Source: Chlamydiota bacterium
GTDB taxonomy: Bacteria > Auribacterota > Tritonobacteria > UBA1439
Reading direction: 5' to 3'
Assembly: GCA_012729785.1 (NCBI GenBank)
Contig: JAAYCL010000036.1
Span: forward strand, 62,001-126,000
Length of the DNA stretch: 64,000 bases
Part shown: positions 25,736-34,122 of the stretch, in pieces
How the letters are laid out: each line of letters opens with the position of its first letter
How positions within the stretch are numbered: position 1 is the first letter of the stretch
Notes under the pieces: model-generated
Told to the model about the DNA's origin: nothing
Databases searched by the model: none
What the model saw: only the letters and a program-made list of their open reading frames with translations
Program-made: the position numbers and the translations under genes

Positions 25736-26299
25736 ATGAGATTCGTCCGATCCGCGATACTGGTCGTCTTCACCGCCGCCGCGCTCTCGTTCGGCGCGAT
25801 CCTGCTCTGGGCGTTTTTCGCCGACGCGGGCCTCGCCCCGATGCCGTTCGACCCGGCGGAGACCGTCGCGGCCCTCTTCCAGACGCCCTGGAACTGGCGC
25901 GCGGGGCTCGTCTTCCTGGCGGCGGGGGCGGCGGTCATCCTGCTGAAGATGCGCGAGATGCGCCGGGAGCAGTGCATCGCCTTCGACAACCCCAGCGGCG
26001 AGGTGGCGATCTCGATGGACGCGGTCGAGGAGTTCATCCGACGCGTCGGCGCGGGGTTCAACGGCGTCAAGAGCCTCGTGCCGAGGATCCACGCCGAGGC
26101 GGAGGGGATCGGCATCGCCGTGCGGATGGACGTCTGGTCGGGGGTCAACATACCCCGGCTGATCGAGGATATGCAGAACGCCATCAAGAACAAGGTCCAG
26201 GATTCGCTCGGGGTCAACGTGAGCGGGGTGAGCGTCAGCGTCGGCAGGATACTCGGCGACGCGGCCGAGACGGTCGAGGCCGACGACACGCTGGACTGA
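25736..26299 (+). CDS. membrane-anchored Asp23-domain protein (AmaP-like)
   Basis: Predicted 187 residues. Two hydrophobic segments (about residues 6-30 and 54-72) form an N-terminal hairpin, and a cytoplasmic Asp23/YloU-type domain follows (GEVAISMDAVEEFIRR, then the alternating V/I strands IGIAVRMDVWSGVNIPRLIEDMQ split by turns, and NVSVSV-like strands). It resembles AmaP, the anchor of alkaline-shock protein Asp23. In Bacillus the Asp23-domain protein YqhY is encoded directly after accBC and affects acetyl-CoA carboxylase; the same position here suggests a related role. That link is inferred from gene order. Confidence 0.72.
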   Translation: MRFVRSAILVVFTAAALSFGAILLWAFFADAGLAPMPFDPAETVAALFQTPWNWRAGLVFLAAGAAVILLKMREMRREQCIAFDNPSGEVAISMDAVEEFIRRVGAGFNGVKSLVPRIHAEAEGIGIAVRMDVWSGVNIPRLIEDMQNAIKNKVQDSLGVNVSGVSVSVGRILGDAAETVEADDTLD

Positions 26300-26314
26300 A
26301 TCGGGAGGGGGCGG

Positions 26315-27340
26315 ATGAAGAAGATAGGGATCCTCACCGGCGGGGGCGACTGCCCGGGCCTCAACCCGGTCATCGCGGGCGTCGTGCGCAGGGCGATGCG
26401 GGAGGGGTTCGAGGTGGCGGGGATACGCCGCGGCTGGAAGGGGATGCTCGAGTGCGACGAGATCCCGCTCGGGATCGAGGATGTCATCGGCATCGTGCGC
26501 GAGGGGGGGACCATCCTCAAGACCTCCCGCACGAACCCGTGCGCCAGCCCCGACCTGATGACGAAGGTCGTGGAGAACTTCCGGAAGATGAAGCTCCACG
26601 CCCTGGTCGCCGTCGGCGGGGACGACACGCTGGGGGCGGCGAAGAAGCTCTTCGACGCGGGGCTCTTCACGGTGGGGATCCCCAAGACGATCGACAACGA
26701 CCTCTCGGGCACGGACCGCACCTTCGGCTTCGACACGGCCGTCAACACGGCGATGGAGGCGTGCGACCGTCTCGCCACGACGGCGGAGTCGCACGAGCGC
26801 GTGATGGTCGTCGAGATCATGGGCCGGCACGCGGGCTGGATGGCCCTCTGGGCCGGCCTCGCGGGCGGGGCGGCGTACATCCTCATCCCGGAGGCCAAAA
26901 CCGACCTCGACGACCTCTGCCGCGTCCTGCGGGAGCGCCACGAGACCCGCTGCGACTTCAGCATCGTGGCCGTGGCGGAGGGGGCGGACCTCGGCGGCGA
27001 CATGCATCTCCAGTGCGGCGAGAAGGACGCGTTCGGGCACGTTCGCCTCGGCGGCATCGGGGAACGGCTCGCCGCGGAGATCCAGAAGCGGACCGGCTAC
27101 GAGACGCGGCACGTCGTCCTCGGACACCTCCAACGGGGCGGGAGGCCGACGGCGCTCGACCGGTTCATCGGCCTCCGGTTCGGGGCGCACGCGGTCGAGC
27201 TGGTCAAGGAGGGGCGGTTCGGCAGGATGGTCAGCCTCCAGGGGAACACGGTGACCTCCGTCCCCCTGGCGGACGCCGTGTCGAGATTGAAGACGGTGCC
27301 GCGGGAGCTCTATGAAGAAGCGCGCCTTTTCTTTGGCTAG
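26315..27340 (+). CDS. pfp: 6-phosphofructokinase, predicted pyrophosphate-dependent
   Basis: Predicted 341 residues. The PFK fold motifs are clear: TGGGDCPGLNPVI at the start, GGDDT at 101-105 and PKTIDNDLSGTD from 123 with catalytic Asp127. Two residues that set the phosphoryl donor are Asp104 and Lys124; ATP-type E. coli PFK has Gly at both. Asp plus Lys is the pattern of pyrophosphate-dependent enzymes (EC 2.7.1.90), so I predict reversible PPi-linked conversion of fructose-6-phosphate to the bisphosphate. MGRHAGW and GHLQRGG are also present. The fit is to the mixed-substrate group III clade. gmhA begins inside its 3' end. Confidence 0.88.
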   Translation: MKKIGILTGGGDCPGLNPVIAGVVRRAMREGFEVAGIRRGWKGMLECDEIPLGIEDVIGIVREGGTILKTSRTNPCASPDLMTKVVENFRKMKLHALVAVGGDDTLGAAKKLFDAGLFTVGIPKTIDNDLSGTDRTFGFDTAVNTAMEACDRLATTAESHERVMVVEIMGRHAGWMALWAGLAGGAAYILIPEAKTDLDDLCRVLRERHETRCDFSIVAVAEGADLGGDMHLQCGEKDAFGHVRLGGIGERLAAEIQKRTGYETRHVVLGHLQRGGRPTALDRFIGLRFGAHAVELVKEGRFGRMVSLQGNTVTSVPLADAVSRLKTVPRELYEEARLFFG

Positions 27341-27914
27341 CATGCGGGCCCGTGTCGAGGCGGAGCTCGGCGAGTCGGCCGCCCTCCTGCTGCGCCTCTC
27401 GAAGGAGGAGAGCGGCGCGCTCTGCCGGATGGCGGGGGCCGTCGCGGACCGTCTCCGGGAGGGGAGGGCGCTCCTCGTCTGCGGCAACGGCGGGAGCGCC
27501 GCGGACGCCCAGCACCTCGCCGGGGAGCTCGTCGGGCGGTTCATGCTCGAGCGCGCGCCGCTGCGCTGCCTCGCCCTCTCCTCCGACATCGCGGTCATCA
27601 CCGCCGTCGGGAACGACTACGGCTTCGCGCACGTCTTCGCGCGGCAGGTCGCCGCGCACGGGCGGGAGGGGGACGTCCTGCTCCTCCTCTCGACGAGCGG
27701 GGTCTCGCCGAACCTCCTCGAGGCGGCGCGCGAGGCGCGGCGGAGGGGGATGTGCGTCCTGGCCCTGAGCGGGAGGGACGGGGGGCCGCTCGCCCGGGAG
27801 GCGGATCTGTGCATCACGGTCCCCTCGCGTAGTTCTCCGCGCATCCAGGAAGCCCACGCCGCGCTCGGCCACATCCTCTGCGGCCTCGTCGAGCAGGAGC
27901 TTTTCGGGAGCTGA
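27312..27914 (+). CDS. gmhA: phosphoheptose isomerase, SIS-domain protein
   Basis: Predicted 200 residues, typical GmhA. Motifs are [52 protein letters not shown] and the C-terminal [13 protein letters not shown]. It converts sedoheptulose-7-phosphate to D-glycero-D-manno-heptose-7-phosphate for LPS core or surface heptose. ATG 27312 has GGGAG upstream but overlaps pfp by 29 nt; ATG 27342 would remove 10 residues and also fits GmhA N-termini. The nucleotidyltransferase gene rfaE2 follows; the heptose kinase and phosphatase are not obvious here. Confidence 0.87.
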   Translation: MKKRAFSLASMRARVEAELGESAALLLRLSKEESGALCRMAGAVADRLREGRALLVCGNGGSAADAQHLAGELVGRFMLERAPLRCLALSSDIAVITAVGNDYGFAHVFARQVAAHGREGDVLLLLSTSGVSPNLLEAAREARRRGMCVLALSGRDGGPLAREADLCITVPSRSSPRIQEAHAALGHILCGLVEQELFGS

Positions 27915-27952
27915 GGCCGCGGCTTTGCGCATCCCGTCGGGCTGTGCAGTCC

Positions 27953-28453
27953 ATGAAGACGAAGATCCGATCGAGGCGCGGGATGCGGGCCGAGGCGCGC
28001 CGCCTGAAGGCGGCGGGGAGGAAGATCGTCTTCACGAACGGCTGTTTCGACCTTTTGCACCTCGGCCACGCCCGTTACCTGGAAAAGGCCCGGGCGCTCG
28101 GCGATGTCCTTATCGTGGGCCTCAACAGCGACCGTTCCGTCCGGAGGCTCAAAGGGGCGGGGAGGCCGCTGGTGCCCGAGGCGGACAGGGCGGAGATGCT
28201 CGCCGCGCTCGAGGCGGTGGACTACGTGACGATCTTCGGCGAGGAGACCCCCGCGGCGCTCGTCGCGGAGATCCGGCCCGACGTCATCGTCAAGGGCGGG
28301 GACTACCGGCCGGAGGAGGTGGCGGGGGCCGAAACGGTCGCCGCGTCGGGCGGGAGGGTGGCCATCGTCCCGCTGGTGGAGGGGCGCTCCACCACCGGCC
28401 TCATCGCGAGGGCCGCGCGCCTCCGCACCCCGGGGAAGAAGCCGGTTCGATGA
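27953..28453 (+). CDS. rfaE2: D-glycero-beta-D-manno-heptose 1-phosphate adenylyltransferase
   Basis: Predicted 166 residues, equal to the C-terminal half of bifunctional HldE. It is a cytidylyltransferase-fold protein with [20 protein letters not shown] (HxGH motif), [26 protein letters not shown] and [15 protein letters not shown]. It makes ADP-heptose. The N-terminal kinase domain of HldE is not attached, so a separate kinase is needed. ATG 27953 is used; a GTG 9 nt upstream is in frame. It overlaps thiE by ATGA. Confidence 0.9.
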   Translation: MKTKIRSRRGMRAEARRLKAAGRKIVFTNGCFDLLHLGHARYLEKARALGDVLIVGLNSDRSVRRLKGAGRPLVPEADRAEMLAALEAVDYVTIFGEETPAALVAEIRPDVIVKGGDYRPEEVAGAETVAASGGRVAIVPLVEGRSTTGLIARAARLRTPGKKPVR

Positions 28454-29154
28454 GACGGCGACCGCGCTCCCTCCCGCCCCGCGGGGCGCACGGTCCGGCG
28501 GACCAGAACGCGCGCCGCCCCCGCAACGGCCTCTACCTCGTCCTCGACCGCGATCTCCTCGGCGGCCGCGACGCGGCGGCGCTGCTCGAATCGCTCCTCG
28601 CCGCGGGCGTCGAGTGGGTCCAGTACCGCGACAAGCGCTCGGCGGACCGGGAGGTCGCCGCCGAACTGGGGCGGCTGGGGCCCCTCTGCCGCGCGGCGGG
28701 GGCGAAACTCATCGTGAACGACCGCGCGGCCCTCGCCGCCGCCGCCTGCGTGGACGGGGTGCATCTGGGCGCGTCGGATATGCCGGTCGTTGATGCGCGG
28801 CGGACCCTCGGGCCGGGGAAGCTGATCGGCGGGAGCGTCGACACGGTCGGGGAGGCGCTGCGCGCCGCGGCCGCGGGGGCCGATTATCTGGGCGCGGGGG
28901 CGGTCTTTCCGACCGCCACGAAAAAGGACGCGGCGGTCCTGGGTCTGGACGGCCTCGCAAGGATATGCCGGGCGGCGAAGATCCCCGTCGTGGCGATCGG
29001 CGGGATCGACCGGACCCGGGTCGCGGCGGCGCTCGCGGCGGGCGCGTCCGGAATCGCCGTCGCCTCCGCGGTGCTGCGCGCCGGCGATCCCGCCGCCGAG
29101 GCGCGGCTGCTCATCGAGGAGATCGGGAGGGCGCGGCGGGCGGGGGGGCGATGA
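28450..29154 (+). CDS. thiE: thiamine-phosphate synthase
   Basis: Predicted 234 residues. After a basic, probably disordered extension of about 25 residues comes the TIM-barrel ThiE domain: [70 protein letters not shown] and PVVAIGGID. These cover the pyrophosphate and thiazole phosphate sites. It joins HMP-PP and thiazole phosphate to form thiamine phosphate. It overlaps both rfaE2 and thiC by ATGA, so thiamine genes are coupled to heptose genes in one transcript. Confidence 0.92.
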   Translation: MRRRPRSLPPRGAHGPADQNARRPRNGLYLVLDRDLLGGRDAAALLESLLAAGVEWVQYRDKRSADREVAAELGRLGPLCRAAGAKLIVNDRAALAAAACVDGVHLGASDMPVVDARRTLGPGKLIGGSVDTVGEALRAAAAGADYLGAGAVFPTATKKDAAVLGLDGLARICRAAKIPVVAIGGIDRTRVAAALAAGASGIAVASAVLRAGDPAAEARLLIEEIGRARRAGGR

Positions 29155-30449
29155 AGAGACCGGTCAGGCAGATCGTCGAGGCCAGGAAGGGGAACCTCAC
29201 CGCCGAGATGCGGGCGGTGGCCCGCCTCGAAAAAGTGGCGCCCGGATTCGTGCTGGAGTCGGTGGCGGCGGGGACCGTCGTGATCCCGCGGAACCGGCGG
29301 CACCGGCACGCCGGGCCGTGCGGCATCGGAACGGGCCTCCGGACCAAGGTGAACGCCAACCTCGGCACCTCCGCGGACGTGGCGGGTCTCGGCCTCGAAG
29401 TCGCGAAGCTCCGGGCGGCGGTCGGAGCCGGCGCCGACGCGGTGATGGATCTCTCCACCGGCGGCGACCTCGCGGCGATCAGGCGGAAAATCCTCGCCGC
29501 CAGCCGCCTGCCCGTCGGCACGGTGCCGGTCTACCAGGCCGCGGTGGGCAGGGCGCGGGCGGGCGGGGGGATCGCCTCGATGACCGAGGACGAGATCTTC
29601 GAGGCGATCGAGGAGCACGCCGCGGACGGGGTGGATTTCGTCACCGTCCACTGCGGCGTCACGCGCGCCGCCCTCGACCGTATGCGCCGGCAGGGGCGCC
29701 TGATGGACGTGGTGAGCCGCGGGGGCGCGTTCCTCGTGACATGGATGGTCGCCAACGACCGGGAGAACCCGCTCTGGCGCGACTTCGGCCGCCTCGTCGA
29801 GATCGCGGCGCGGTACGATCTGGCGCTCAGTCTCGGCGACGCGATGCGGCCCGGATGCATCGCCGATGCCAACGACCGGGCGCAGTTCCAGGAGCTGATC
29901 GCGCTCGGGGAGCTGCGGGCGCACGCGCACCGGGAGGGGGTGCAGACGATGATCGAGGGGCCCGGGCATGTGCCGATTCACCAGATCGAGGAGAACGTGA
30001 AGCTCGAAAAGGCGCTCTGCGGCGGCGCGCCGTTCTACGTCCTGGGGCCGCTCGTGACGGACGTGGCCCCGGGGTACGACCATATCGCCTGCGCGATCGG
30101 CGGCGCCGTCGCCGGGGCGGCAGGAGCGGACTTCCTCTGCTACGTGACCCCCGCCGAGCACCTCGGCCTCCCCGGTCCCGCGGATGTCCGCGAGGGGGTG
30201 ATCGCCGCCCGGATCGCCGCGCACGCCGCGGACCTCGCCAAGGGGGTCCCCGGGGCGGCGCAGTGGGACCTGGAGATGGCGCGGCGGCGGAAGCGGCGGG
30301 ACTGGGACGGGATGCTCCGGCTCGCGTTGGATCCGGCGAGGGCGCGCCTGATCCGGAAGGCCAGCCCGCCGCGCCTCGCCGACGTCTGCACGATGTGCGG
30401 GGAGTTTTGCGCGATAAAAACGGTTGAAAAGTATCTCGGGAAAGGGTGA
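29151..30449 (+). CDS. thiC: phosphomethylpyrimidine synthase
   Basis: Predicted 432 residues, the short ThiC form without the N-terminal extension of E. coli ThiC. It makes HMP-P from AIR by radical SAM chemistry. Visible are NANLGTS, GADAVMDLSTGGD, PVGTVPVYQA, DFVTVHCGVT, EGPGHVPIHQIE and YVTPAEHLGLP. The C-terminal iron-sulfur motif reads CTMCGEFC, i.e. CxxC-x3-C; E. coli-type ThiC has CxxC-x4-C. The related BzaF (benzimidazole synthase) cannot be fully excluded, but thiE next to it favours ThiC. There is no room for a TPP riboswitch, as it overlaps thiE. Confidence 0.92.
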   Translation: MKRPVRQIVEARKGNLTAEMRAVARLEKVAPGFVLESVAAGTVVIPRNRRHRHAGPCGIGTGLRTKVNANLGTSADVAGLGLEVAKLRAAVGAGADAVMDLSTGGDLAAIRRKILAASRLPVGTVPVYQAAVGRARAGGGIASMTEDEIFEAIEEHAADGVDFVTVHCGVTRAALDRMRRQGRLMDVVSRGGAFLVTWMVANDRENPLWRDFGRLVEIAARYDLALSLGDAMRPGCIADANDRAQFQELIALGELRAHAHREGVQTMIEGPGHVPIHQIEENVKLEKALCGGAPFYVLGPLVTDVAPGYDHIACAIGGAVAGAAGADFLCYVTPAEHLGLPGPADVREGVIAARIAAHAADLAKGVPGAAQWDLEMARRRKRRDWDGMLRLALDPARARLIRKASPPRLADVCTMCGEFCAIKTVEKYLGKG

Positions 30450-30482
30450 GAATACGCGCGGCGCAACGGAAAGGACGTGCAG

Positions 30483-31385
30483 ATGAGCATCCTCGTGGTC
30501 GGTTCGGTGGCGCTGGACACCGTGGAGACGCCGTTCGGCAGGAGGGAGCGGGCGCTGGGCGGCTCCGCCACCTTCTTCTCCGTCTCGGCGAGTTTCTTCG
30601 CCCCGGTGAACCTCGTGGCCGTGGTGGGGAAGGACTTCCCGAAGGAGCACGTCGAGTTCCTCAAGTCACGCAAGATCAACACGCGCGGCCTGAAGGTCCT
30701 CGACGGAGAGACGTTCCACTGGATCGGGTCGTACAAGTACGACATGAACGAGGCGATCACCCACTCGACCTGCCTGAACGTCTTCGAGCAGTTCAAGCCC
30801 GAGATCCCGAAGGAGTACCGCGGCAAAGGGTGCCTGTTCCTCGCGAACATCGACCCGGAGCTCCAGATGTCGGTGCTCGACCAGATGGAGAACCCGAAGC
30901 TCGTCGCCTGCGACACGATGAACTTCTGGATCCGGGGGAAGCGGGACGCGCTCGTCGCGCTCCTCAAAAAGGTCCAGATCGTGGTGCTGAACGAGGCGGA
31001 GGCGCGCCAGCTCACGGAGCAGCCCAACCTCGTGAAGGCGGCCAAGATCATAATGGCGTGGGGCCCGTCGAACGTGGTGATCAAGAAGGGGGAACACGGC
31101 GCGCTCCTCTTCGGCAAAGAGGGGATCTTCTCGGCGCCCGGTTTCCCGATGGAGGATATCGCGGACCCGACGGGGGCGGGAGACACCTTCGCGGGCGGGT
31201 TCATGGGGCACCTGGCGCGCGAGAAGAAGGCGGACTGGCAGACGCTCAGGCAGGCCACGATCTACGGCAGCGTGATGGCGTCGTTCAACGTCGAGGATTT
31301 CAGTCTCGACCGGATGCGGACGCTCACCGACAAGGAGATCGCCTACCGGTATCGCCAGTTCGTCACGCTGGCCTGCTTCGAGTAG
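30483..31385 (+). CDS. PfkB family carbohydrate kinase
   Basis: Predicted 300 residues. The ribokinase-like fold shows VVGSVALDTVETPFG at the start, GGSATFFSVSASFF, a NEAEARQLT segment, and the C-terminal anion-hole/catalytic motif DPTGAGDTFAGGFMG with catalytic Asp. The substrate is not predictable: sugar, nucleoside or heptose phosphate are all possible. It ends the run that contains gmhA and rfaE2, so it is one candidate for the missing heptose-7-phosphate kinase, though its N-terminus does not look like HldE. ATG 30483 (AAGGA 7 nt upstream) is preferred to GTG 30477. Confidence 0.85.
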   Translation: MSILVVGSVALDTVETPFGRRERALGGSATFFSVSASFFAPVNLVAVVGKDFPKEHVEFLKSRKINTRGLKVLDGETFHWIGSYKYDMNEAITHSTCLNVFEQFKPEIPKEYRGKGCLFLANIDPELQMSVLDQMENPKLVACDTMNFWIRGKRDALVALLKKVQIVVLNEAEARQLTEQPNLVKAAKIIMAWGPSNVVIKKGEHGALLFGKEGIFSAPGFPMEDIADPTGAGDTFAGGFMGHLAREKKADWQTLRQATIYGSVMASFNVEDFSLDRMRTLTDKEIAYRYRQFVTLACFE

Positions 31386-31532
31386 GGGGGGGCGTCTTCC
31401 CCGTCTTCCCGTGCGGCGGCGGAGGCGGGGCGCGCCCGGGCCGCGGAGCCGCGGCAATCCTTTCCCCCGCGACCGGTGATTCCTTCTCCCCGTTGCGGGG
31501 AAGGGGGACGCCCGGAAACGCCGAGGTGCAGG

Positions 31533-31562
31533 TTGCCATCGGGACGTCCGCGGTGCTATACT
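31533..31562 (+). promoter_or_regulatory. promoter of the tRNA-Gly gene
   Basis: TTGCCA (31533-31538), an 18-nt spacer and TATACT (31557-31562), the latter preceded by TGC to give an extended -10. The tRNA starts 19 nt after the -10 box. The stretch 31386-31532 between the kinase and this promoter holds no gene. Confidence 0.6.
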
Positions 31563-31580
31563 GTGTCCGCTCTTCAGCGA

Positions 31581-31654
31581 GCGGGTGTAGCTCAGTGGTA
31601 GAGCTCCAGCTTCCCAAGCTGGCTATGAGGGTTCGATTCCCTTCACCCGCTCCA
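31581..31654 (+). tRNA. tRNA-Gly, anticodon CCC
   Basis: A complete cloverleaf can be folded. The acceptor stem pairs GCGGGTG with CACCCGC. The D arm is GCTC-AGTGGTA-GAGC. The anticodon arm pairs CCAGC with GCTGG around the loop TTCCCAA, giving CCC. The T arm is AGGG-TTCGATT-CCCT. The discriminator is T and the CCA end is encoded. T as discriminator and the CCC anticodon both fit glycine (codon GGG). No integrated element or repeat of the tRNA 3' end is seen nearby. Confidence 0.95.
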
Positions 31655-31707
31655 GCTCATGCCCGCCGGCATCGGTCGCGCGCAGACGCGGCGAAAAGGA
31701 TCCACCG

Positions 31708-32160
31708 GTGAGATTCACGCACGTCAATATCATCGCGGCGGATTGGGACGCCCTCGCCCGGTTCTACGAGGATATCTTCGGCTGCGTCCGGATCCCGCCC
31801 GAGCGCCGGATCTCCGACCCGTGGCTCACGCGGGGGACCGGCGTGCCGGGGGCGAGTTTGCGCGGGCTGAAGCTGACGCTCCCGGGCTGCGGCGCAGACG
31901 GGCCGCTCCTGGAGATCTTCCAGTTCTCCGAGGAGGAGGAGAAGCACCCCCCGCGGGCGAACCGGCGGGGGTTCGGCCACCTCGCCTTCGAGGTCGAAGA
32001 CGTCGCGGGCACGCTCGCACGGATCGTCGCGGGCGGCGGATCCGCGCTCGGGGAGGTGACCGCCCACGAGGACGAACGGGGGAGGTTCACCTTCGTCTTC
32101 GCGGCCGACCCCGAGGGGAACGTGGTCGAACTGACGAACTGGCGCCCGCGCGCCTCGTAG
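31708..32160 (+). CDS. VOC-superfamily (glyoxalase/dioxygenase-like) protein
   Basis: Predicted 150 residues with the paired beta-alpha-beta-beta-beta modules of the vicinal oxygen chelate fold. Candidate metal ligands are His5 in FTHVNI, Glu near residue 70 in LLEIFQF, His near residue 92 in GHLAFEV and Glu near residue 142 in NVVELTNW; these positions match a mononuclear metal site. PEGNVVEL is typical of glyoxalase-like members. The substrate is unknown. Start is GTG 31708, with AAAGGA upstream. It lies alone between the tRNA and gatC. Confidence 0.82.
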   Translation: MRFTHVNIIAADWDALARFYEDIFGCVRIPPERRISDPWLTRGTGVPGASLRGLKLTLPGCGADGPLLEIFQFSEEEEKHPPRANRRGFGHLAFEVEDVAGTLARIVAGGGSALGEVTAHEDERGRFTFVFAADPEGNVVELTNWRPRAS

Positions 32161-32226
32161 CGTCTTCGCCGCAATCCCCCGAATCCCCGCCGATCCCCGG
32201 TACCCCTTTCCCGCGCGGGCCGCGTA

Positions 32227-32235
32227 TGCTAGAAT
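32227..32235 (+). promoter_or_regulatory. extended -10 promoter before gatC
   Basis: TGC directly before TAGAAT (32230-32235), 38 nt before the gatC start. The -35 region (TTTCCC at 17-nt spacing) is weak. It matches the TGCTA pattern seen at other starts in this window. Confidence 0.5.
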
Positions 32236-32272
32236 GCCTAGTTCTCGAACGGTATCTCGAGGGGGGGGAGGT

Positions 32273-32560
32273 ATGCCGATCAGCCGGAAGGACGTGGAGT
32301 ACGTCGCGCGCCTCGCGCGCCTCCGCCTCTCCGAGGAGGAGAAGGAACGCCTCACCGTGCAACTCGGGGAGATCGTCGGCTACGTCGAGAAGCTGAACGA
32401 GCTCGACACGGCGGACGTGGAGCCGACCGCGCACGTCCTCCCGCTGCGGAACATAACCCGCCCGGACGAGGTGCGCCCCTGCCTGGACCGCGACGAGGCG
32501 CTGCGGCTCGCCCCGAAGGCGGGCGAGGGGTTCTTCAGGGTCCCGCAGATCATCGAATGA
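32273..32560 (+). CDS. gatC: Asp-tRNA(Asn)/Glu-tRNA(Gln) amidotransferase subunit C
   Basis: Predicted 95 residues, GatC size. ISRKDVEYVARLARLRLSEEE, the LGEIVGYVEKLNELDT helix and VEPTAHVLPLRN with DEVRP are characteristic. GatC wraps around GatA and stabilises the GatCAB complex that amidates mischarged Glu-tRNA(Gln) and/or Asp-tRNA(Asn). The start at 32273 has a strong GGGGGGAGG ribosome site; the in-frame 32234 start lacks one and overlaps the promoter. gatA and gatB follow. Confidence 0.94.
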   Translation: MPISRKDVEYVARLARLRLSEEEKERLTVQLGEIVGYVEKLNELDTADVEPTAHVLPLRNITRPDEVRPCLDRDEALRLAPKAGEGFFRVPQIIE

Positions 32561-32589
32561 GGCGTGAACGGCCTGAACGGGAGCGTGGC

Positions 32590-34050
32590 GTGGAACTGAC
32601 GGATCTGACGGTTTCGGAGGCGGCTGCGGCGGTGCGGAAACGGGACTGCTCCTCCCGCGAGCTCACCGCCGCCTGTCTCGCGCGCATCGCCGCGGCCGAC
32701 GGCGCCGTCCATGCGTTCATCGAGCGCTGCGAGGAGAGCGCCCTGAAGGAGGCGGACGCCGCGGACAGGCGCCTCGCCTCCGGCGAGGCGCCCGGACGGA
32801 TCGAGGGGGTCCCGATCGGCCTGAAGGACAACCTCTGCGTGGAGGGGAGGGTCGCCGGGTGCGCGTCGAAAAGCCTGGAGGGGTTCGCCGCCCCGTACAC
32901 CGCCACCGCGGTCGAACGCCTCCGCCGCGAGGGGGCGGTGCTCCTCGGCCGGCTGAACATGGACGAGTTCGCGATGGGCTCCTCCACGGAGAACTCCTGC
33001 CACGGCGTGACGAGGAACCCGTGGGACACGGAGCGGGTGCCGGGGGGGTCGAGCGGCGGCGCGGCCGCGGCGGTCGCCGCCCGTGAAATCCCGGCCGCCC
33101 TCGGCTCCGACACGGGCGGCTCCGTCCGCCAGCCGGCGGCCTTCTGCGGCGTCGCGGGCCTCAAGCCCACCTACGGGCGCGTCTCCCGCTACGGTCTGAT
33201 CGCCTTCGCCTCCTCCCTCGACCAGATCGGGCCTATCGCCCGAAGCGTGCGCGACATCGCCCTGCTCCTGGAGATCATCGGGGGGCGCGACCCGCGCGAC
33301 TCGACCTCCGTCGACGTCCCCGTCGCCGGTCTCTCCGGCCAACTCGAGGCCGGCCTCGCGGGGATGCGCCTCGGCGTCCCGCGTGAGTACTTCATCGAGG
33401 GGATGGATGCGGAGGTGCGGGCGGCGGTCGAGGCCGCGATCGCCCGGATGCAGGCCCTCGGCGCCGAGACGGTGGAGCTGAACCTGCCCCACACCGGCTA
33501 CGCCGTCGCCGCCCAGTACATCATCGCCACCGCCGAGGCGAGCTCGAACCTCGCCCGCTTCGACGGCGTCCTGTACGGGTACCGCGCCTCGCGCCCGGCG
33601 GACCTCCTCGAGATGTACGAGCGCACGAAGTCCGAGGGGTTCGGCGACGAGGTGAAGCGCCGGGTGATGCTCGGCACGCACGTCCTCAGCTCCGGCTACT
33701 ACGACGCCTACTACCGTAAAGCCCAGAAGGCGCGCACGCTCATGAAGGAGGACTTCGAGAAGGCGTTCCAGCGATGCGACATGATCGCCACCCCGGTCAC
33801 GCCGACGGCGGCGTTCAGGCTCGGGGAGAAGACGGCCGACCCGCTCCGGATGTACCTCTCGGACATCTTCACCATCTCCGCCAATCTGGCCGGCGTCCCC
33901 GCCCTCTCGATCCCCTGCGGCTTCACCTCCGGCGGCCTTCCGGTCGGCCTCCAGCTCCTCGGCCGCCCGTTCGGCGAGGCGGAGATCTTCAGGGCGGCGC
34001 ACGCCTACGAGCGCGCCACGGAGTGGCACACGAGAAAGCCGCCGGTATGA
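32590..34050 (+). CDS. gatA: Asp-tRNA(Asn)/Glu-tRNA(Gln) amidotransferase subunit A
   Basis: Predicted 486 residues, standard GatA. It is an amidase-signature enzyme with the Ser-cisSer-Lys triad: Lys79 in PIGLKDN, Ser154/155 in PGGSSGGAAAA and nucleophile Ser178 in SDTGGSVRQPAA. It releases ammonia from glutamine for GatB. GTG 32590 gives the usual GatA N-terminus (MELTDLTVSEA) with GGGAG 6 nt upstream. An in-frame ATG at 32557 overlaps the gatC stop (ATGA) and would add 11 charged residues. Confidence 0.95.
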   Translation: MELTDLTVSEAAAAVRKRDCSSRELTAACLARIAAADGAVHAFIERCEESALKEADAADRRLASGEAPGRIEGVPIGLKDNLCVEGRVAGCASKSLEGFAAPYTATAVERLRREGAVLLGRLNMDEFAMGSSTENSCHGVTRNPWDTERVPGGSSGGAAAAVAAREIPAALGSDTGGSVRQPAAFCGVAGLKPTYGRVSRYGLIAFASSLDQIGPIARSVRDIALLLEIIGGRDPRDSTSVDVPVAGLSGQLEAGLAGMRLGVPREYFIEGMDAEVRAAVEAAIARMQALGAETVELNLPHTGYAVAAQYIIATAEASSNLARFDGVLYGYRASRPADLLEMYERTKSEGFGDEVKRRVMLGTHVLSSGYYDAYYRKAQKARTLMKEDFEKAFQRCDMIATPVTPTAAFRLGEKTADPLRMYLSDIFTISANLAGVPALSIPCGFTSGGLPVGLQLLGRPFGEAEIFRAAHAYERATEWHTRKPPV

Positions 34051-34122
34051 CGCGGCGGCGAACGACGATTCGATCGACGGCGCCCCCCGCCCGGGGCCCC
34101 GGATCGGCCGGAGAGGCGAAAG

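Noticed and set aside
23795-27601. A 1268-residue open frame on the minus strand
   Set aside because: It is the antisense shadow of accB, accC, the Asp23 gene and pfp. GC-rich codons leave the opposite frame open; the product has no domain and is rich in Arg, Asp and His.
29100-29151. TPP riboswitch before thiC
   Set aside because: thiC overlaps thiE by ATGA, so there is no leader. No THI-box-like sequence was seen before rfaE2 or thiD either.
31581-31900. Integrated element at the tRNA-Gly
   Set aside because: No integrase gene and no second copy of the tRNA 3' end were seen; ordinary genes flank the tRNA on both sides.
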